From NCBI GenBank assembly GCA_021768085.1, contig JAETOJ010000025.1, forward strand, positions 1 to 41,478: a stretch of 41,478 nucleotides of DNA. Direction: 5' to 3'. The notes below the pieces were generated by a model. It saw only the letters and a program-made list of their open reading frames with translations, was not told the origin of the DNA and ran no database searches. How positions within the stretch are numbered: the first letter of the stretch is position 1; every line of letters begins with the position of its first letter. The translations under genes and the position numbers were made by a program. Below are positions 33,090 to 41,475 of the stretch, piece after piece. This DNA is from Bacillota bacterium (lineage in GTDB: Bacteria > Bacillota > Clostridia > Oscillospirales > Oscillospiraceae).

Positions 33090-33118
33090 AGTATATCAAA
33101 ATATATGCAATCTGTCCA
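33090..33118 (-). promoter_or_regulatory. Promoter of the FRG gene
   Basis: Minus-strand TGGACA (33118-33113) and TATACT (33095-33090) are 17 bases apart. The gene therefore has its own promoter and can be expressed in the lysogen independently of lytic genes. Confidence 0.7.
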
Positions 33119-33131
33119 GCCATTTACTATA

Positions 33132-33383
33132 TCAGAAGATTTTGTACCAGCGCAACAAATCGCTGCGCCCTTCCTTCTCCAACCACTCCACCGCAAAGCG
33201 GAGCCATTCTTCTGGCGTGGGGATTTCCCCAGCGTGTGGTATCTGCTCCCACGATGCCCGTTTCTCCGGGTCAGGGTCATTCATTCCTTGTTCAATGCGG
33301 GCTGCGATGGTGGCCCGCATTTCTTCTACGGTGATATTCCGCTCCTTGGCCCAGAGTTCAAAAAGTGTTTTAGGTTCTTCCAT
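33132..33383 (-). CDS. Small conserved protein of clostridial mobile elements
   Basis: ATG 33383 follows AGGAGG at 5 bases. The 83-residue acidic product reads TLFELWAKERNITVEEMRATIAARI, then NDPDPEKRASWEQIP and TPEEWLRFAVEWLEKEG. The pattern is familiar from small clostridial proteins, some annotated as Spo0A C-domain-like or hypothetical. The first part could be a helix-turn-helix. It is divergent from the Xre repressor gene, the place of a phage antirepressor or Cro-like gene. Function unknown. Confidence 0.65.
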   Translation of the reverse strand: MEEPKTLFELWAKERNITVEEMRATIAARIEQGMNDPDPEKRASWEQIPHAGEIPTPEEWLRFAVEWLEKEGRSDLLRWYKIF

Positions 33384-33469
33384 GATGACCTCCTGTTTCA
33401 ATCAGTATCCCCAAGCCGGGGCCAATAAAACGCTATGACCTTTTTGGGACTTTTGCTATCTACCTATCG

Positions 33470-33520
33470 TGCCTATTATAGCACCATTTTGGGGATTATA
33501 ATAGTTACAGATAGGCAGGT
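33470..33520. promoter_or_regulatory. Divergent lysogeny-control region
   Basis: Overlapping -10 boxes face both ways: TATAAT on plus (33497-33502) and TATAAT on minus (33480-33475). CTATCT (about 33456) and AGATAG (about 33509) arms flank them as an inverted pair. Together with the adjacent Xre gene this looks like a phage operator region. The -35 boxes are poor. Confidence 0.45.
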
Positions 33521-33526
33521 GATGGT

Positions 33527-33826
33527 GTGGACGCACAGGGTCGAATCAAAGACATGATGGTGGAGCGCGGCTGGACGGAATACCGGCTGGCAAAGGAATC
33601 GGGCCTGTCCCACTCCACCGTTACAAATATGTTCAAGAGGAACAACGCTCCCACGCTGCCGACCTTGGAGGCGGTGTGTACGGCCTTCGGTATTACTTTG
33701 GCACAATTTTTCGCTGAAGGGAATCCTCTGGAGCTGACCAATGAGCAGCAGACGCTGTTCGCCAAATGGACCTCTCTGTCGGACAGGCAGAGAAACCTTC
33801 TGCTGGAGCTTATGGACACAATGTAA
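33527..33826 (+). CDS. Xre-family phage repressor-like regulator
   Basis: The GTG start at 33527 follows AGGTGA at 6 bases. The 99-residue product has a Cro/CI-type helix-turn-helix: IKDMMVERGWTEYRLAKESGLSHSTVTNMFKRNNAPTLPTLEAVC, then AFGITLAQFFAEG. A helical C-terminal part (NEQQTLFAKWTSLSDRQRNLLLELMD) probably dimerises. It is the only plus-strand gene of the element and faces away from the small gene at 33132. I infer that it holds the element's promoters off. Confidence 0.85.
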   Translation: MDAQGRIKDMMVERGWTEYRLAKESGLSHSTVTNMFKRNNAPTLPTLEAVCTAFGITLAQFFAEGNPLELTNEQQTLFAKWTSLSDRQRNLLLELMDTM

Positions 33827-33864
33827 AACCCGTTGATCCCATTTTACGGAATCAACGGGTTTTA
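33825..33864. terminator. Bidirectional terminator between repressor and recombinase
   Basis: AAAACCCGTTGAT (33825-33837) and ATCAACGGGTTTT (33851-33863) form a perfect 13-bp stem with U-runs in both directions. It serves the convergent repressor and recombinase genes. Confidence 0.87.
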
Positions 33865-33870
33865 TCTATG

Positions 33871-35454
33871 TCAGCCCTCTATCTCCGTGCCGTTCTGGAA
33901 GGTGAACACCAGCCGCCCATCGTGGTAGGCCGTGGCTTTCTCAATCACCGCCAGCCAAAGGCCCTCGTCAAATTCGGTGACGGTTTCAGTATACTCGGAA
34001 AGTTCAAACATAAACCCGCCGATGAAGTCCGCCTGTGCCAGCCGCTGGACCTTTTCTTTCTGGAGTGCGTCCAGCTTGGTCTTCGCCGCATCGTACCGGG
34101 CCACATAGCCATTATAGCGTTCGGTGTACTCCTCTTGGCTCTGGGCGCTTCGGGCGTTCTCCCGGATACACCGCTGGGTCAGTTCCGTCACCACCTCGAT
34201 TTCCCGGAGCAATTCGTCCAGTTCCGCATCAAGGGCGGAGCAGTTGGTGAGGTGGTCTTGCATGACCCTGCAATCCTCCAGCAGAGCCTTTTTGCCATCC
34301 AGCAGTTGATTGAATGCCGCCAGAAACCGGGCCTTGATGTCCTCCTCCCTCAGATGGGGCGTCCGGCATTTCCGCTCCCCGGCGAACTTCTCATTGCATT
34401 GCCAGATGGTGCGGCGGTACTTGCTGTTGGAGTGCCAGACCTTGGAGCCGTAAAAGCTGCCGCAGTCACCGCAGACAATGCGGGAGGCGAAGATACTGTT
34501 GCCGCTGTAGCGGTGGCCCAGCCCCTTCCGGCGCGCGAACTCGGCCTGCACCTTGTCAAACTCCTCCGGGTCGATGATGGGCTGGTGGCTCTGCTCGATG
34601 TAATATTGCGGAACCTCACCCTCGTTGATCTTCATTTTCTTGTCCAGGAAGTCGATGGTGAATTTCTTTTGCAGGAGCGCCGCCCCTTTGTACTTCTCAT
34701 TCGTCAGAATGGAGGCCACCGTAGTCGTTCCCCATTTCGACTTCCCAGCCGGAGTGGGGATGCCGTCAGCGGTCAGGGTCTTGGCGATGAGGTAGGGTGT
34801 TTTCCCCGCCATGAAAAGGGCAAAGATGCGGCGGACGATTTTTGCCTCCTCCTCGACCACGACCGGAATGTCATCCGGCCCCTTTTCATAGCCAAGGAAC
34901 TGCTTATATGGGAGGCTGACCTTTCCATCCGCAAATCGCTTGCGCTGGCCCCAGGTGACATTCTCTGAAATGGAGCGGCTCTCCTCCTGGGCCAGCGAGG
35001 ACATGATGGTCAGCAGCAGTTCGCCCTTGGAGTCGAAGGTCCAGATGTTTTCTTTCTCAAAGTAGACCTCGATGTGGTTCTCTTTCAGCTTGCGGATGGT
35101 GGAAAGGCTGTCCACCGTGTTCCGGGCAAAGCGGCTCACCGACTTGGTGACGATGAGGTCTATCTTCCCGGCGAGGGCATCGGAGATCATCTGGTTGAAT
35201 CCATCCCGGTGGCGTGTGTTGGTCGCCGAAATGCCCTCGTCCGTGTAAACTGACACAAATTCCCATTCAGGGTTGTTTTGGATGTACCGGGTATAATAGT
35301 CGATTTGCGCCTCGTAACTGGTGAACTGCTCATCGCTGTCGGTGGAGACACGGGCATACCCCGCCACCCGGCGTTTCCCAGCCGCCACCACAGGAATCTG
35401 GCTGTGCAGATTGATGGTGGCCGGAATGACAGTTACTGCTCTTGCTGCTGGCAT
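33871..35454 (-). CDS. Large serine recombinase A
   Basis: The 527-residue product has the resolvase catalytic domain (VAGYARVSTDSDEQ, nucleophile Ser37; then SVSRFARNTVDSL), a Recombinase domain (FLGYEKGPDDIPVVVEEEAKIVRRIFALFMAGKTPYLIAKTL), a zinc beta-ribbon (CGDCGSFYG and later CNEKFAGERKC), a coiled-coil region (SALDAELDELLREIEVVTELTQRC) and a C-terminal strand segment. This is the complete set of an integrase that joins attP to attB by a Ser-phosphodiester. ATG 35454 has only a weak ribosome site, since the gene overlaps the end of recombinase B by 22 bases and is probably translated by coupling. It is oriented toward the repressor gene. Confidence 0.9.
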   Translation of the reverse strand: MPAARAVTVIPATINLHSQIPVVAAGKRRVAGYARVSTDSDEQFTSYEAQIDYYTRYIQNNPEWEFVSVYTDEGISATNTRHRDGFNQMISDALAGKIDLIVTKSVSRFARNTVDSLSTIRKLKENHIEVYFEKENIWTFDSKGELLLTIMSSLAQEESRSISENVTWGQRKRFADGKVSLPYKQFLGYEKGPDDIPVVVEEEAKIVRRIFALFMAGKTPYLIAKTLTADGIPTPAGKSKWGTTTVASILTNEKYKGAALLQKKFTIDFLDKKMKINEGEVPQYYIEQSHQPIIDPEEFDKVQAEFARRKGLGHRYSGNSIFASRIVCGDCGSFYGSKVWHSNSKYRRTIWQCNEKFAGERKCRTPHLREEDIKARFLAAFNQLLDGKKALLEDCRVMQDHLTNCSALDAELDELLREIEVVTELTQRCIRENARSAQSQEEYTERYNGYVARYDAAKTKLDALQKEKVQRLAQADFIGGFMFELSEYTETVTEFDEGLWLAVIEKATAYHDGRLVFTFQNGTEIEG

Positions 35455-36755
35455 GATCTCATCGCCCGTCCTTTCTTCGCAAATTCTCTGGCGGCGGCTT
35501 TCATCTCCGGGGTCCAGCTTTCCGCTCTGGAACGGTCTGCCCATCGTTTAACGGTTTGTGTGCCGTCCTTGAACAGAAATACCAGAGTATTGTTCCCCTC
35601 GGCTCGGATAGCCGTTATTTTATCGTGGAGGACCTTTGCGTCAAAGGCATCCAGCCCCAGCACCTCCGCCGCCGCTTTTTCAAGCGTCCCCTCCGGTATC
35701 TGCTTGGAGGAACAAGCCGCTTTGCCGTAGATGTTGAAGGTGCTGCAAATCCACACTGGGCCGATGCGGGTCACTTTTCGCCGGTAGCCCTTGCCGCAGG
35801 TCCCGCAGACGATCATCGAAGTGAAGGGATACTTGGCGGGGCCACGCTTGGTCTTGTTGTGCTTGGCGGACCGCCGTGCCATCTCATCTTGCACCGCTTG
35901 GTAGTCCTCCATGCTGACGATGGCCTCATGTGTGTTCTCCGCATGGTACATGGGCAGCTCACCACGGTTGGGCAGCGTCTTTTTTGTGATGTGGTTCTCC
36001 CGAAACGTAGTCTGGAGGAGCAGGTTCCCGGTGTAGGAGTAGTTCCCCAGCACCTTCCGAACGCTGGAGCGGCACCAGGCATGGCCGTTGCGGGAGGTCT
36101 TGCCTTGGGCATTCAGCTTTTTCATGATGGCTTCGACACCCATGCCGGAGAGGTAATCGGCGAAGATGCTCCGCACGATCTCGGCCTCCTCCGGCTTGAC
36201 GATGTAAACGCCATCCTCGTAGCGATAGCCCAGCACCTGCCCCGACCAGGGCTTGCCGTCCTCGAAGTTTTTTCTGATACGCCACTTCTGATTTTCGCTG
36301 GCAGAAAGGCTCTCCTCCTGGGCGTAGGATGCCAGAATGGTCAGCATCAGCTCACCGTCCGCGCTCATGGAGTGGATGTTCTGTTCCTCAAAATAGACAT
36401 CCACTCCCATCGATTTCAACTCCCGGACGGTCTGGAGCAGCACCACCGTGTTCCTGGCGAACCGTGAGATCGACTTCGTGATGATGAGGTCGATGTTCCC
36501 GGCGCGGCACTCGGCCAGCAGCCGCTGGAAGTTCTCCCGGTTTTCCTTCGTGCCGGTCAGGGCCTCGTCAGCGTACACCCCGCAGTAGAGCCAGCCGGGG
36601 TGGTTCTGGATGAGGCCGCTGTAGTAGCTGACCTGGGCCGAGAGAGAGTGGAGCATGGCGTCCTTGCCGGAGGACACTCTGGCGTAGGCCGCGACCTTTT
36701 TGGCCTTGGGCTGGGCGGGGATATTCGGCCCTATCCGTTGAATGGTTCTTTCCAA
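35433..36755 (-). CDS. Large serine recombinase B
   Basis: The 440-residue product has the catalytic domain (VAAYARVSSGKDAM with Ser28; SISRFARNTVVLL), the Recombinase domain (VLGYRYEDGVYIVKPEEAEIVRSIFADYLSGMG) and a zinc ribbon (CGTCGKGYRRK and later CSTFNIYGKAAC). It lacks the long coiled coil of recombinase A and is about 90 residues shorter. AAAGGAGG precedes ATG. Its end overlaps recombinase A by 22 bases. The pair appears to be one transcription unit with the small genes upstream. Tandem, dissimilar serine recombinases occur on some clostridial elements, where both may be needed. Confidence 0.9.
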   Translation of the reverse strand: MERTIQRIGPNIPAQPKAKKVAAYARVSSGKDAMLHSLSAQVSYYSGLIQNHPGWLYCGVYADEALTGTKENRENFQRLLAECRAGNIDLIITKSISRFARNTVVLLQTVRELKSMGVDVYFEEQNIHSMSADGELMLTILASYAQEESLSASENQKWRIRKNFEDGKPWSGQVLGYRYEDGVYIVKPEEAEIVRSIFADYLSGMGVEAIMKKLNAQGKTSRNGHAWCRSSVRKVLGNYSYTGNLLLQTTFRENHITKKTLPNRGELPMYHAENTHEAIVSMEDYQAVQDEMARRSAKHNKTKRGPAKYPFTSMIVCGTCGKGYRRKVTRIGPVWICSTFNIYGKAACSSKQIPEGTLEKAAAEVLGLDAFDAKVLHDKITAIRAEGNNTLVFLFKDGTQTVKRWADRSRAESWTPEMKAAAREFAKKGRAMRSCQQQEQ

Positions 36756-36803
36756 AAAATCGCCTCCTTTCGGGTCACATATTCGCTCTAAACCGCCTAT
36801 TTA

Positions 36804-36968
36804 TCAAGCGTTTGAGCGAAAAATGCTATCCAAAGACAGGCCGTACTTTTTGGTCATAATTGTATCAATTTCGGAGTAGTCTTTCTCCGAAATGATGCCC
36901 CGCCGAAGCATGGTAGCGGCAAGGCTCATGGCTACTCTGTAGGCGACAAGGCGGTCGAAAAATTCCAT
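36804..36968 (-). CDS. 54-residue SHOCT-like accessory protein
   Basis: ATG 36968 overlaps the stop codon of the zinc-ribbon gene upstream (TAATG). The product reads MEFFDRLVAYRVAMSLAATML, then IISEKDYSEIDTIMTKKYGLS, and ends SIFRSNA. The second half is a short SHOCT-like motif (a helix, a Ser/Glu/Tyr turn, Ile and Lys-Tyr-Gly). Proteins of this size and pattern stand beside serine recombinases on many clostridial elements and may be cofactors. It lies 48 bases before recombinase B. Confidence 0.75.
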   Translation of the reverse strand: MEFFDRLVAYRVAMSLAATMLRRGIISEKDYSEIDTIMTKKYGLSLDSIFRSNA

Positions 36969-37345
36969 TATTCCACCCCCTTCCGCCGGGCGTCATCGTA
37001 GCAGCGCCGGGAGCAGTATTTCCGATTTTGATTCCCATAGCTTTCAAAAGGCTGGCCGCAGTGGGCGCAGACCATGTGATAAAAAGCTCTGCGCTTGACC
37101 CTCTCCGGGTGGGAGTTCCACCAAGCCACGCGGCACTTGTCTGAGCAGAACTTCTTCTCCTTCCGATGGGGCGGCTGCTCCACAGCGGCCCCACATTGGA
37201 GGCACCTCTTTCCGGCGGGGGTCTGACTTCTCCGACACACAGATTTGACTGTATTTAGCGAGTACCCTGTAATGGCGGCGATGCGTTTGTAGCCCAGCCC
37301 CTGCCGCCGGTATTCCATAATTTCGATTGATTTATCCGTAGCCAT
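36968..37345 (-). CDS. HTH and double zinc-ribbon accessory protein
   Basis: The 125-residue product begins with a sigma-region-4-like helix-turn-helix (IEIMEYRRQGLGYKRIAAITGYSLNTVKSVCRR). Two zinc-finger-like pairs follow: CLQCGAAV with CSDKCRVAWW, and CAHCGQPF with CSRRCYDDARR. This design is common just upstream of serine recombinases in clostridial elements and suggests DNA binding, perhaps in choosing the direction of recombination. It is the first gene of the recombinase unit. It overlaps the 54-residue gene by one base. Confidence 0.8.
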   Translation of the reverse strand: MATDKSIEIMEYRRQGLGYKRIAAITGYSLNTVKSVCRRSQTPAGKRCLQCGAAVEQPPHRKEKKFCSDKCRVAWWNSHPERVKRRAFYHMVCAHCGQPFESYGNQNRKYCSRRCYDDARRKGVE

Positions 37346-37404
37346 AACACATACCTCCTACACAGGTAGGCCACGGGAAATGCAAAACGGGACGGTCCAG
37401 AGGG

Positions 37405-37445
37405 CAAAAAAATATGGCCCACCAGGGAAAAACTCCCCGGTGGGC
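37405..37445 (-). terminator. Terminator after the endolysin gene
   Basis: On the minus strand a stem GCCCACCGGGGA/TCCCTGGTGGGC (37445-37434 with 37428-37417) is followed by ATATTTTTTT. It ends the lysis module. Confidence 0.85.
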
Positions 37446-37476
37446 TTGAACTGTAGGTTAAAATATTGACCGCTGG

Positions 37477-38817
37477 TTAAATTTTCTGTGCGTAGTCCAG
37501 GGAAATCCAGCCAGCGCCGGACTTCAGCCTGCCCCAGCTCTTGGCGGAGCCAGGGCCGTCCTTAACCTCGGTGATGGTGAACACGCCAACCCCGGTGAAC
37601 TTCCCGGTGGCGGCGGTGTCCGTTCCGGGGCCGCTGCGGATGCGCAGATCGGGGATGGATACCTTCACGGTGAACGGAACGGCGGCGGGAGCCGGAGCAG
37701 CTCCGCCAGCGGCGGCGAGGATGGCCTTGAGGATGGTGACGATTTTCTCCCCATAGCCCGCGCCAGTGGCCCAGCCCTTGCCCTGGGGATTCTCTTTCTG
37801 GCCCAGCCACTCCACCACTTCTGCACAGCCCCGCACCACATACTTGAACCGAGGGTCGATGCACTCACCCTTCAGAGGCTCGGTGGAAGCGTAGGCTTTG
37901 AGGTGCTGCACCTGCGCCCGGATGCCAAGCTGGGGTGTGGAGAAGGAATTACCCTTCATGCCGTTAGCGGTGACGCCCATGCCGCAGAAGTTGTTCTGGT
38001 CCAGCGTGACGGCGGAGCCAGCGAAGCCGAAGTTCCCGGTCTCCAGACAGGACTGCGCAAAGGCGATGTCGCCCCGCACACCCTCTGCCGCTCCCTCGGA
38101 CAGATAGAGCGGCACCATGTCCAGAACGCTCTGAGCCACAGCCGGGTTCTTGGCCTTGAGGTAGGTCTGCATCTGTTCCGCCGTAGCTACCGCCACGCCC
38201 ATGATCTTGGTGCCAGACACACCGCTGGGAGCAGTAGAGCCACCCATTGCGGCTTTGACCGCTGCCCGGAAGGTGGACATTGTGTAGGGTAGACCGAGCT
38301 GTGTCCAAAGATGCTCCGGGTCGCCGTGGTTGGAGGCGATGCCCCTGGCACAGCCCTCTTTATGGGAAATGACCACGCCATCCGCCAGTGGGTCCAGACC
38401 GTACTTCTCACAGAGCATGGCAAACAGCTCCACCGCTGCCTGGTAGGTGCGCTGGGCCACGGCCTTGGCGGTCGCAGTGTCGGAGCAGGTGAAGTTGGCT
38501 CCGCCCGTGTACTTGATGCAGGCCGGTTCGCACATCTCAACCCCGATGTGGGTGTTGTTGCCGCTGCCCTTGGAACCAGAGCCGCAGTGCCAGCCCCGGT
38601 GGTCCCAGGGGAGCGTCTGGTATACGGTGCCATCGTTGCCATCAATGAAGCCATGGACGCAGGCACTGCTATAGGACGCGCTATTCCAGTTCTTCACGAA
38701 CACAGAGGCGGAGGGCTGGGGACAGCCCACAGAATGGAGCATGAGGCCCTTGACCGTGATTTTCCGGCCAGCGGTGTAGCAGGGGTTCTTGGTGAGGATG
38801 GATTCAACCAGTTTCAT
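37477..38817 (-). CDS. Phage endolysin: amidase, glucosaminidase and SH3 domains
   Basis: The 446-residue product has three parts. Residues 1-180 are an N-acetylmuramoyl-L-alanine amidase (Amidase_2/PGRP fold), with zinc histidines in GLMLHSVG and the ISHKEGCARGI region. Residues about 210-355 read like a beta-N-acetylglucosaminidase (SGTKIMGVAVATAEQMQTYL; FAQSCLETGNFGFAGSAV with a catalytic Glu; NNFCGMG; RAQVQHLKAYAS). The last 70 residues are an SH3b wall-binding domain (IPDLRIRSGPGTD; GWISLDY). It cuts both stem peptide and glycan links of peptidoglycan. The start overlaps the holin stop (TAATG). Confidence 0.92.
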   Translation of the reverse strand: MKLVESILTKNPCYTAGRKITVKGLMLHSVGCPQPSASVFVKNWNSASYSSACVHGFIDGNDGTVYQTLPWDHRGWHCGSGSKGSGNNTHIGVEMCEPACIKYTGGANFTCSDTATAKAVAQRTYQAAVELFAMLCEKYGLDPLADGVVISHKEGCARGIASNHGDPEHLWTQLGLPYTMSTFRAAVKAAMGGSTAPSGVSGTKIMGVAVATAEQMQTYLKAKNPAVAQSVLDMVPLYLSEGAAEGVRGDIAFAQSCLETGNFGFAGSAVTLDQNNFCGMGVTANGMKGNSFSTPQLGIRAQVQHLKAYASTEPLKGECIDPRFKYVVRGCAEVVEWLGQKENPQGKGWATGAGYGEKIVTILKAILAAAGGAAPAPAAVPFTVKVSIPDLRIRSGPGTDTAATGKFTGVGVFTITEVKDGPGSAKSWGRLKSGAGWISLDYAQKI

Positions 38818-39233
38818 TATTCGTCACCGCCTTTCTCCGTCCGGTCGTGGAGCTGCTCCAGCACGTCCTTCAGCTTCTGGGGGACGGGCAGGCCCAGGTG
38901 GGCGGCGTTCTCCACCAGGGACACACCCTCGTTGGACAGGTAGAAGAAGATGATGGCGGTACGGAGAACGCTGCCGGTGCCGATGACCTGCACATCGAGG
39001 ATGTTTGCCACCCCCACCAGGAAGAAGATCAGCACCTTCCGGCAGATGCCCCGGAAACCCACCTCGCTGGACAGCTTCTTGTCGTTGATAGCGCACATGA
39101 CCCCGGTGACGTAGTCCACCACGGCGAACACCACCAAGGCGATGAGCAGGCCGTCACAGCCGCCCAGGAAGTAGCCCAGCCAGCCGCCCACGGCGGCGAA
39201 TACCATCTGCATCGTGTTCCAGAATTCCTTCAT
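38817..39233 (-). CDS. Phage holin (toxin-secretion/lysis holin family)
   Basis: ATG 39233 follows GGAGGGA at 6 bases. The 138-residue product has three hydrophobic segments: MVFAAVGGWLGYFLGG, DGLLIALVVFAVVDYVTGVMC and KVLIFFLVGVANILDVQVIGTG. The phage holin family 4 signature VVDYVTGVMCAI is present, and a soluble charged tail ends KGGDE. Holins form the membrane pore that lets the endolysin reach the wall. It overlaps the endolysin start by one base. Confidence 0.9.
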   Translation of the reverse strand: MKEFWNTMQMVFAAVGGWLGYFLGGCDGLLIALVVFAVVDYVTGVMCAINDKKLSSEVGFRGICRKVLIFFLVGVANILDVQVIGTGSVLRTAIIFFYLSNEGVSLVENAAHLGLPVPQKLKDVLEQLHDRTEKGGDE

Positions 39234-39266
39234 TGAGATTCCCTCCATTTCTGAAAATTGGTATAA

Positions 39267-39298
39267 TAAAAGGCCATCCGCCAAACGGCGGACAGCCC
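39267..39298 (-). terminator. Terminator between tail-fibre and holin genes
   Basis: On the minus strand GGCTGTCCGCC pairs with GGCGGATGGCC through a 4-base loop and is followed by TTTTATTAT. It would make lysis genes less expressed than tail genes unless they have their own promoter or an antiterminator acts. Confidence 0.75.
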
Positions 39299-39306
39299 TT
39301 CATCCG

Positions 39307-41475
39307 TTATTCGGTTGTCTTGGCCTTGATGTAGGCCGGAAGGCCATCGCTGACGATCATGGGGAGCCATGCACCATCGGTGGCATAGTCGAAGTTAGTG
39401 TTCAGTGTGATCTTCGCCAGCTTGACCCGGTTGCTGGTGTCCTGCCCCAGAATGTAAAGGGACTGCTCATCCTGAGAAAAGCCCAGCCAGCCGAATTGGG
39501 TGATAGTCCCCAGCACCGAGGTCGTGTCGAGATACCCAAAGGACCCGGCCTCCAGAGTACGGGAGAACACGATGCCGGTACCTACGAAAACGAGAAAGAT
39601 GCCCTTGCCCCACAGGTAGGCGGCAGCGTCCACGAACACCTTTGCGCTGGCTGGAAGTGGGAGGTCTGGCTTGATGCTCCCCACCTTGGCCTCGGTGATG
39701 GAAGCCCAGGGGAAAGAGTTGACATCAAAGGTTGCCAGCAGCTTTGAATCTCCCACAACATTGAGCGGACAGATCGAACTTCTGGCGGTGATAGTTCCAG
39801 AATAGGACCGGCTGCTCACCGCAAAATGCCCCGAAGGGGTCGAGTAAATCGTGTAGGTCCTGCTGCTGCTCGTTGTGGCGGTAATGGACACGATCTCGCC
39901 TCGATTTTTTTCGAGGTAGGAAAATCGCTGGTTCTTAAACACACTCGAATCCATGCTTATCGAGGTGCTGATCAGTGATGCCTCTGTGTTTCCATCCACC
40001 CATGTGAGGGCGCCAGGTGTAGAATTGCCATAAGTGTTATACCTTGAGCCAATGGCGCAATAGTAGGTTTCCACACCCGCCACCATTCTTGAAACTACAT
40101 AAGGCACATACTGCGTTGGGTCAAATGTGGGGCAATAATAGTAAGAAGAAGTTGAGGTTTCTTTTTTGATCGTTGTAAAGGGCGGTTCTACTTTGAGAGA
40201 ATCTTCATCGCCAGAGAACTCCGCACCAAAGGCCAGAAATTTGCCCGCAAAAGAATACTCTTTCGGGATATTATTGTCATTTCCACTATCAAGAAACTGC
40301 GCAAGATAAAGTTTAGCCTTATTACCAGAGTGGTGTGGGATGATGGACAGCGCAATTGGTTTCGCATTACTGGGCGCAATCAAATCCGCAAAGTAGGTGC
40401 TGGTACTGGTCACAGGGATAGCCTTGATTGGCCCGTTTCCTTCGAGGTCAATCCCAAATAGTTTTCGAGCGGAAAAGGAATACACCCACAGCCTGCCGTT
40501 ATAGACCGCGCCATTGCTGATCTGCGAAGGAACCTCGCCGCTGGAAAGCAACGTGAATTTGTCACCGCTGGGCATCAGCTTTCCGAGGGTCTGCACCAGT
40601 TCCGGGTAGTCGGCTTCATTGACAAAACTGCCATCACACTTGAGCCAATCATCTCCTGCATTGGCGCTGGGCATGAATTGGATGGTGCCAACGGGAACGG
40701 TCTGGTTCTCCGCCTGCTTGATGATCTCCTCCCGAAGTTCCTGCACCCCATCCTCCAAATTGGCGATGCTGGTCTCGGTATCGGTGAACAGGTCCTTCAG
40801 CACATCGATCTCGCCCACCACATCGCGGGCGGTGAACACGCAGGTGCCGTCCGTCACCCGGTCGCCCACCTCGGCGATGCCAGCGTACTCCACCGGCTCC
40901 ATAGCAGCGGTCACACCGGCGGTGGTGCAGTAGAGCGTCACCCAGCCGGGGGCGTTTTTGCAGGTCACGAAGTCGCCCTTGAAGTATTCGGTGGACCGCT
41001 GGAGGGTGCTGGCCCCGCCGCTGCCGGAGGCCCCGGTGATCTTCTCGAAGGTCGGCACCAGATTGGTGATGCCTGTCCGGGTCACACCGAAGGTGGCCAG
41101 TTCCAGGTCGTAGGCGGTGTTGTTGTAGTTCACATCCTCGTCCCCGGTCAGGTCGGTCAGCATCGAGGCCGTCTCCGTCAGGAGCTGGATCGGCTCGTCC
41201 GCGTTGGACAAGTCCATGTGGATGTAGAGCCGCCCCTGGAGGGTGCCGGAACCGCTGTTGAGGATGACGCCCACCTCGCAGTCGTACACCTCGAAGAACC
41301 GTCCCTTGATCATGCCGAAGCCCTGGGATACATGGAGGACGTTGCCTCTGGCGTAGGTGACATTGCAGCCCTTGAAGATGCCGTTGGTGCCGATGACCGT
41401 CTGCTGGATGATGGCATCGTCCAGCGGGGTCACGCTGCCGCCGCGATAGGTTTTCAAAACGATGTTGTTAGCCAT
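39307..41475 (-). CDS. Phage tail fibre / receptor-binding protein
   Basis: The 722-residue product starts at ATG 41475. The N-terminal part (MANNIVLKTYRGGSVTPLDDAI; FGMIKGRFFEVYDCEV) resembles baseplate-attachment ends of Siphovirus structural proteins. A coiled-coil stretch (IANLEDGVQELREEIIKQAE) leads to a tail-collar motif: PVGTIQFMP, DDWLKCDGSFV and ADYPELVQTLG, near residue 258. The 450-residue C-terminal part is rich in Ser/Thr/Tyr with no recognised domain and is likely the receptor-binding tip. The segment about 39.78-40.50 kb is AT-richer than the rest, suggesting swapping of the tip. Confidence 0.8.
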   Translation of the reverse strand: MANNIVLKTYRGGSVTPLDDAIIQQTVIGTNGIFKGCNVTYARGNVLHVSQGFGMIKGRFFEVYDCEVGVILNSGSGTLQGRLYIHMDLSNADEPIQLLTETASMLTDLTGDEDVNYNNTAYDLELATFGVTRTGITNLVPTFEKITGASGSGGASTLQRSTEYFKGDFVTCKNAPGWVTLYCTTAGVTAAMEPVEYAGIAEVGDRVTDGTCVFTARDVVGEIDVLKDLFTDTETSIANLEDGVQELREEIIKQAENQTVPVGTIQFMPSANAGDDWLKCDGSFVNEADYPELVQTLGKLMPSGDKFTLLSSGEVPSQISNGAVYNGRLWVYSFSARKLFGIDLEGNGPIKAIPVTSTSTYFADLIAPSNAKPIALSIIPHHSGNKAKLYLAQFLDSGNDNNIPKEYSFAGKFLAFGAEFSGDEDSLKVEPPFTTIKKETSTSSYYYCPTFDPTQYVPYVVSRMVAGVETYYCAIGSRYNTYGNSTPGALTWVDGNTEASLISTSISMDSSVFKNQRFSYLEKNRGEIVSITATTSSSRTYTIYSTPSGHFAVSSRSYSGTITARSSICPLNVVGDSKLLATFDVNSFPWASITEAKVGSIKPDLPLPASAKVFVDAAAYLWGKGIFLVFVGTGIVFSRTLEAGSFGYLDTTSVLGTITQFGWLGFSQDEQSLYILGQDTSNRVKLAKITLNTNFDYATDGAWLPMIVSDGLPAYIKAKTTE

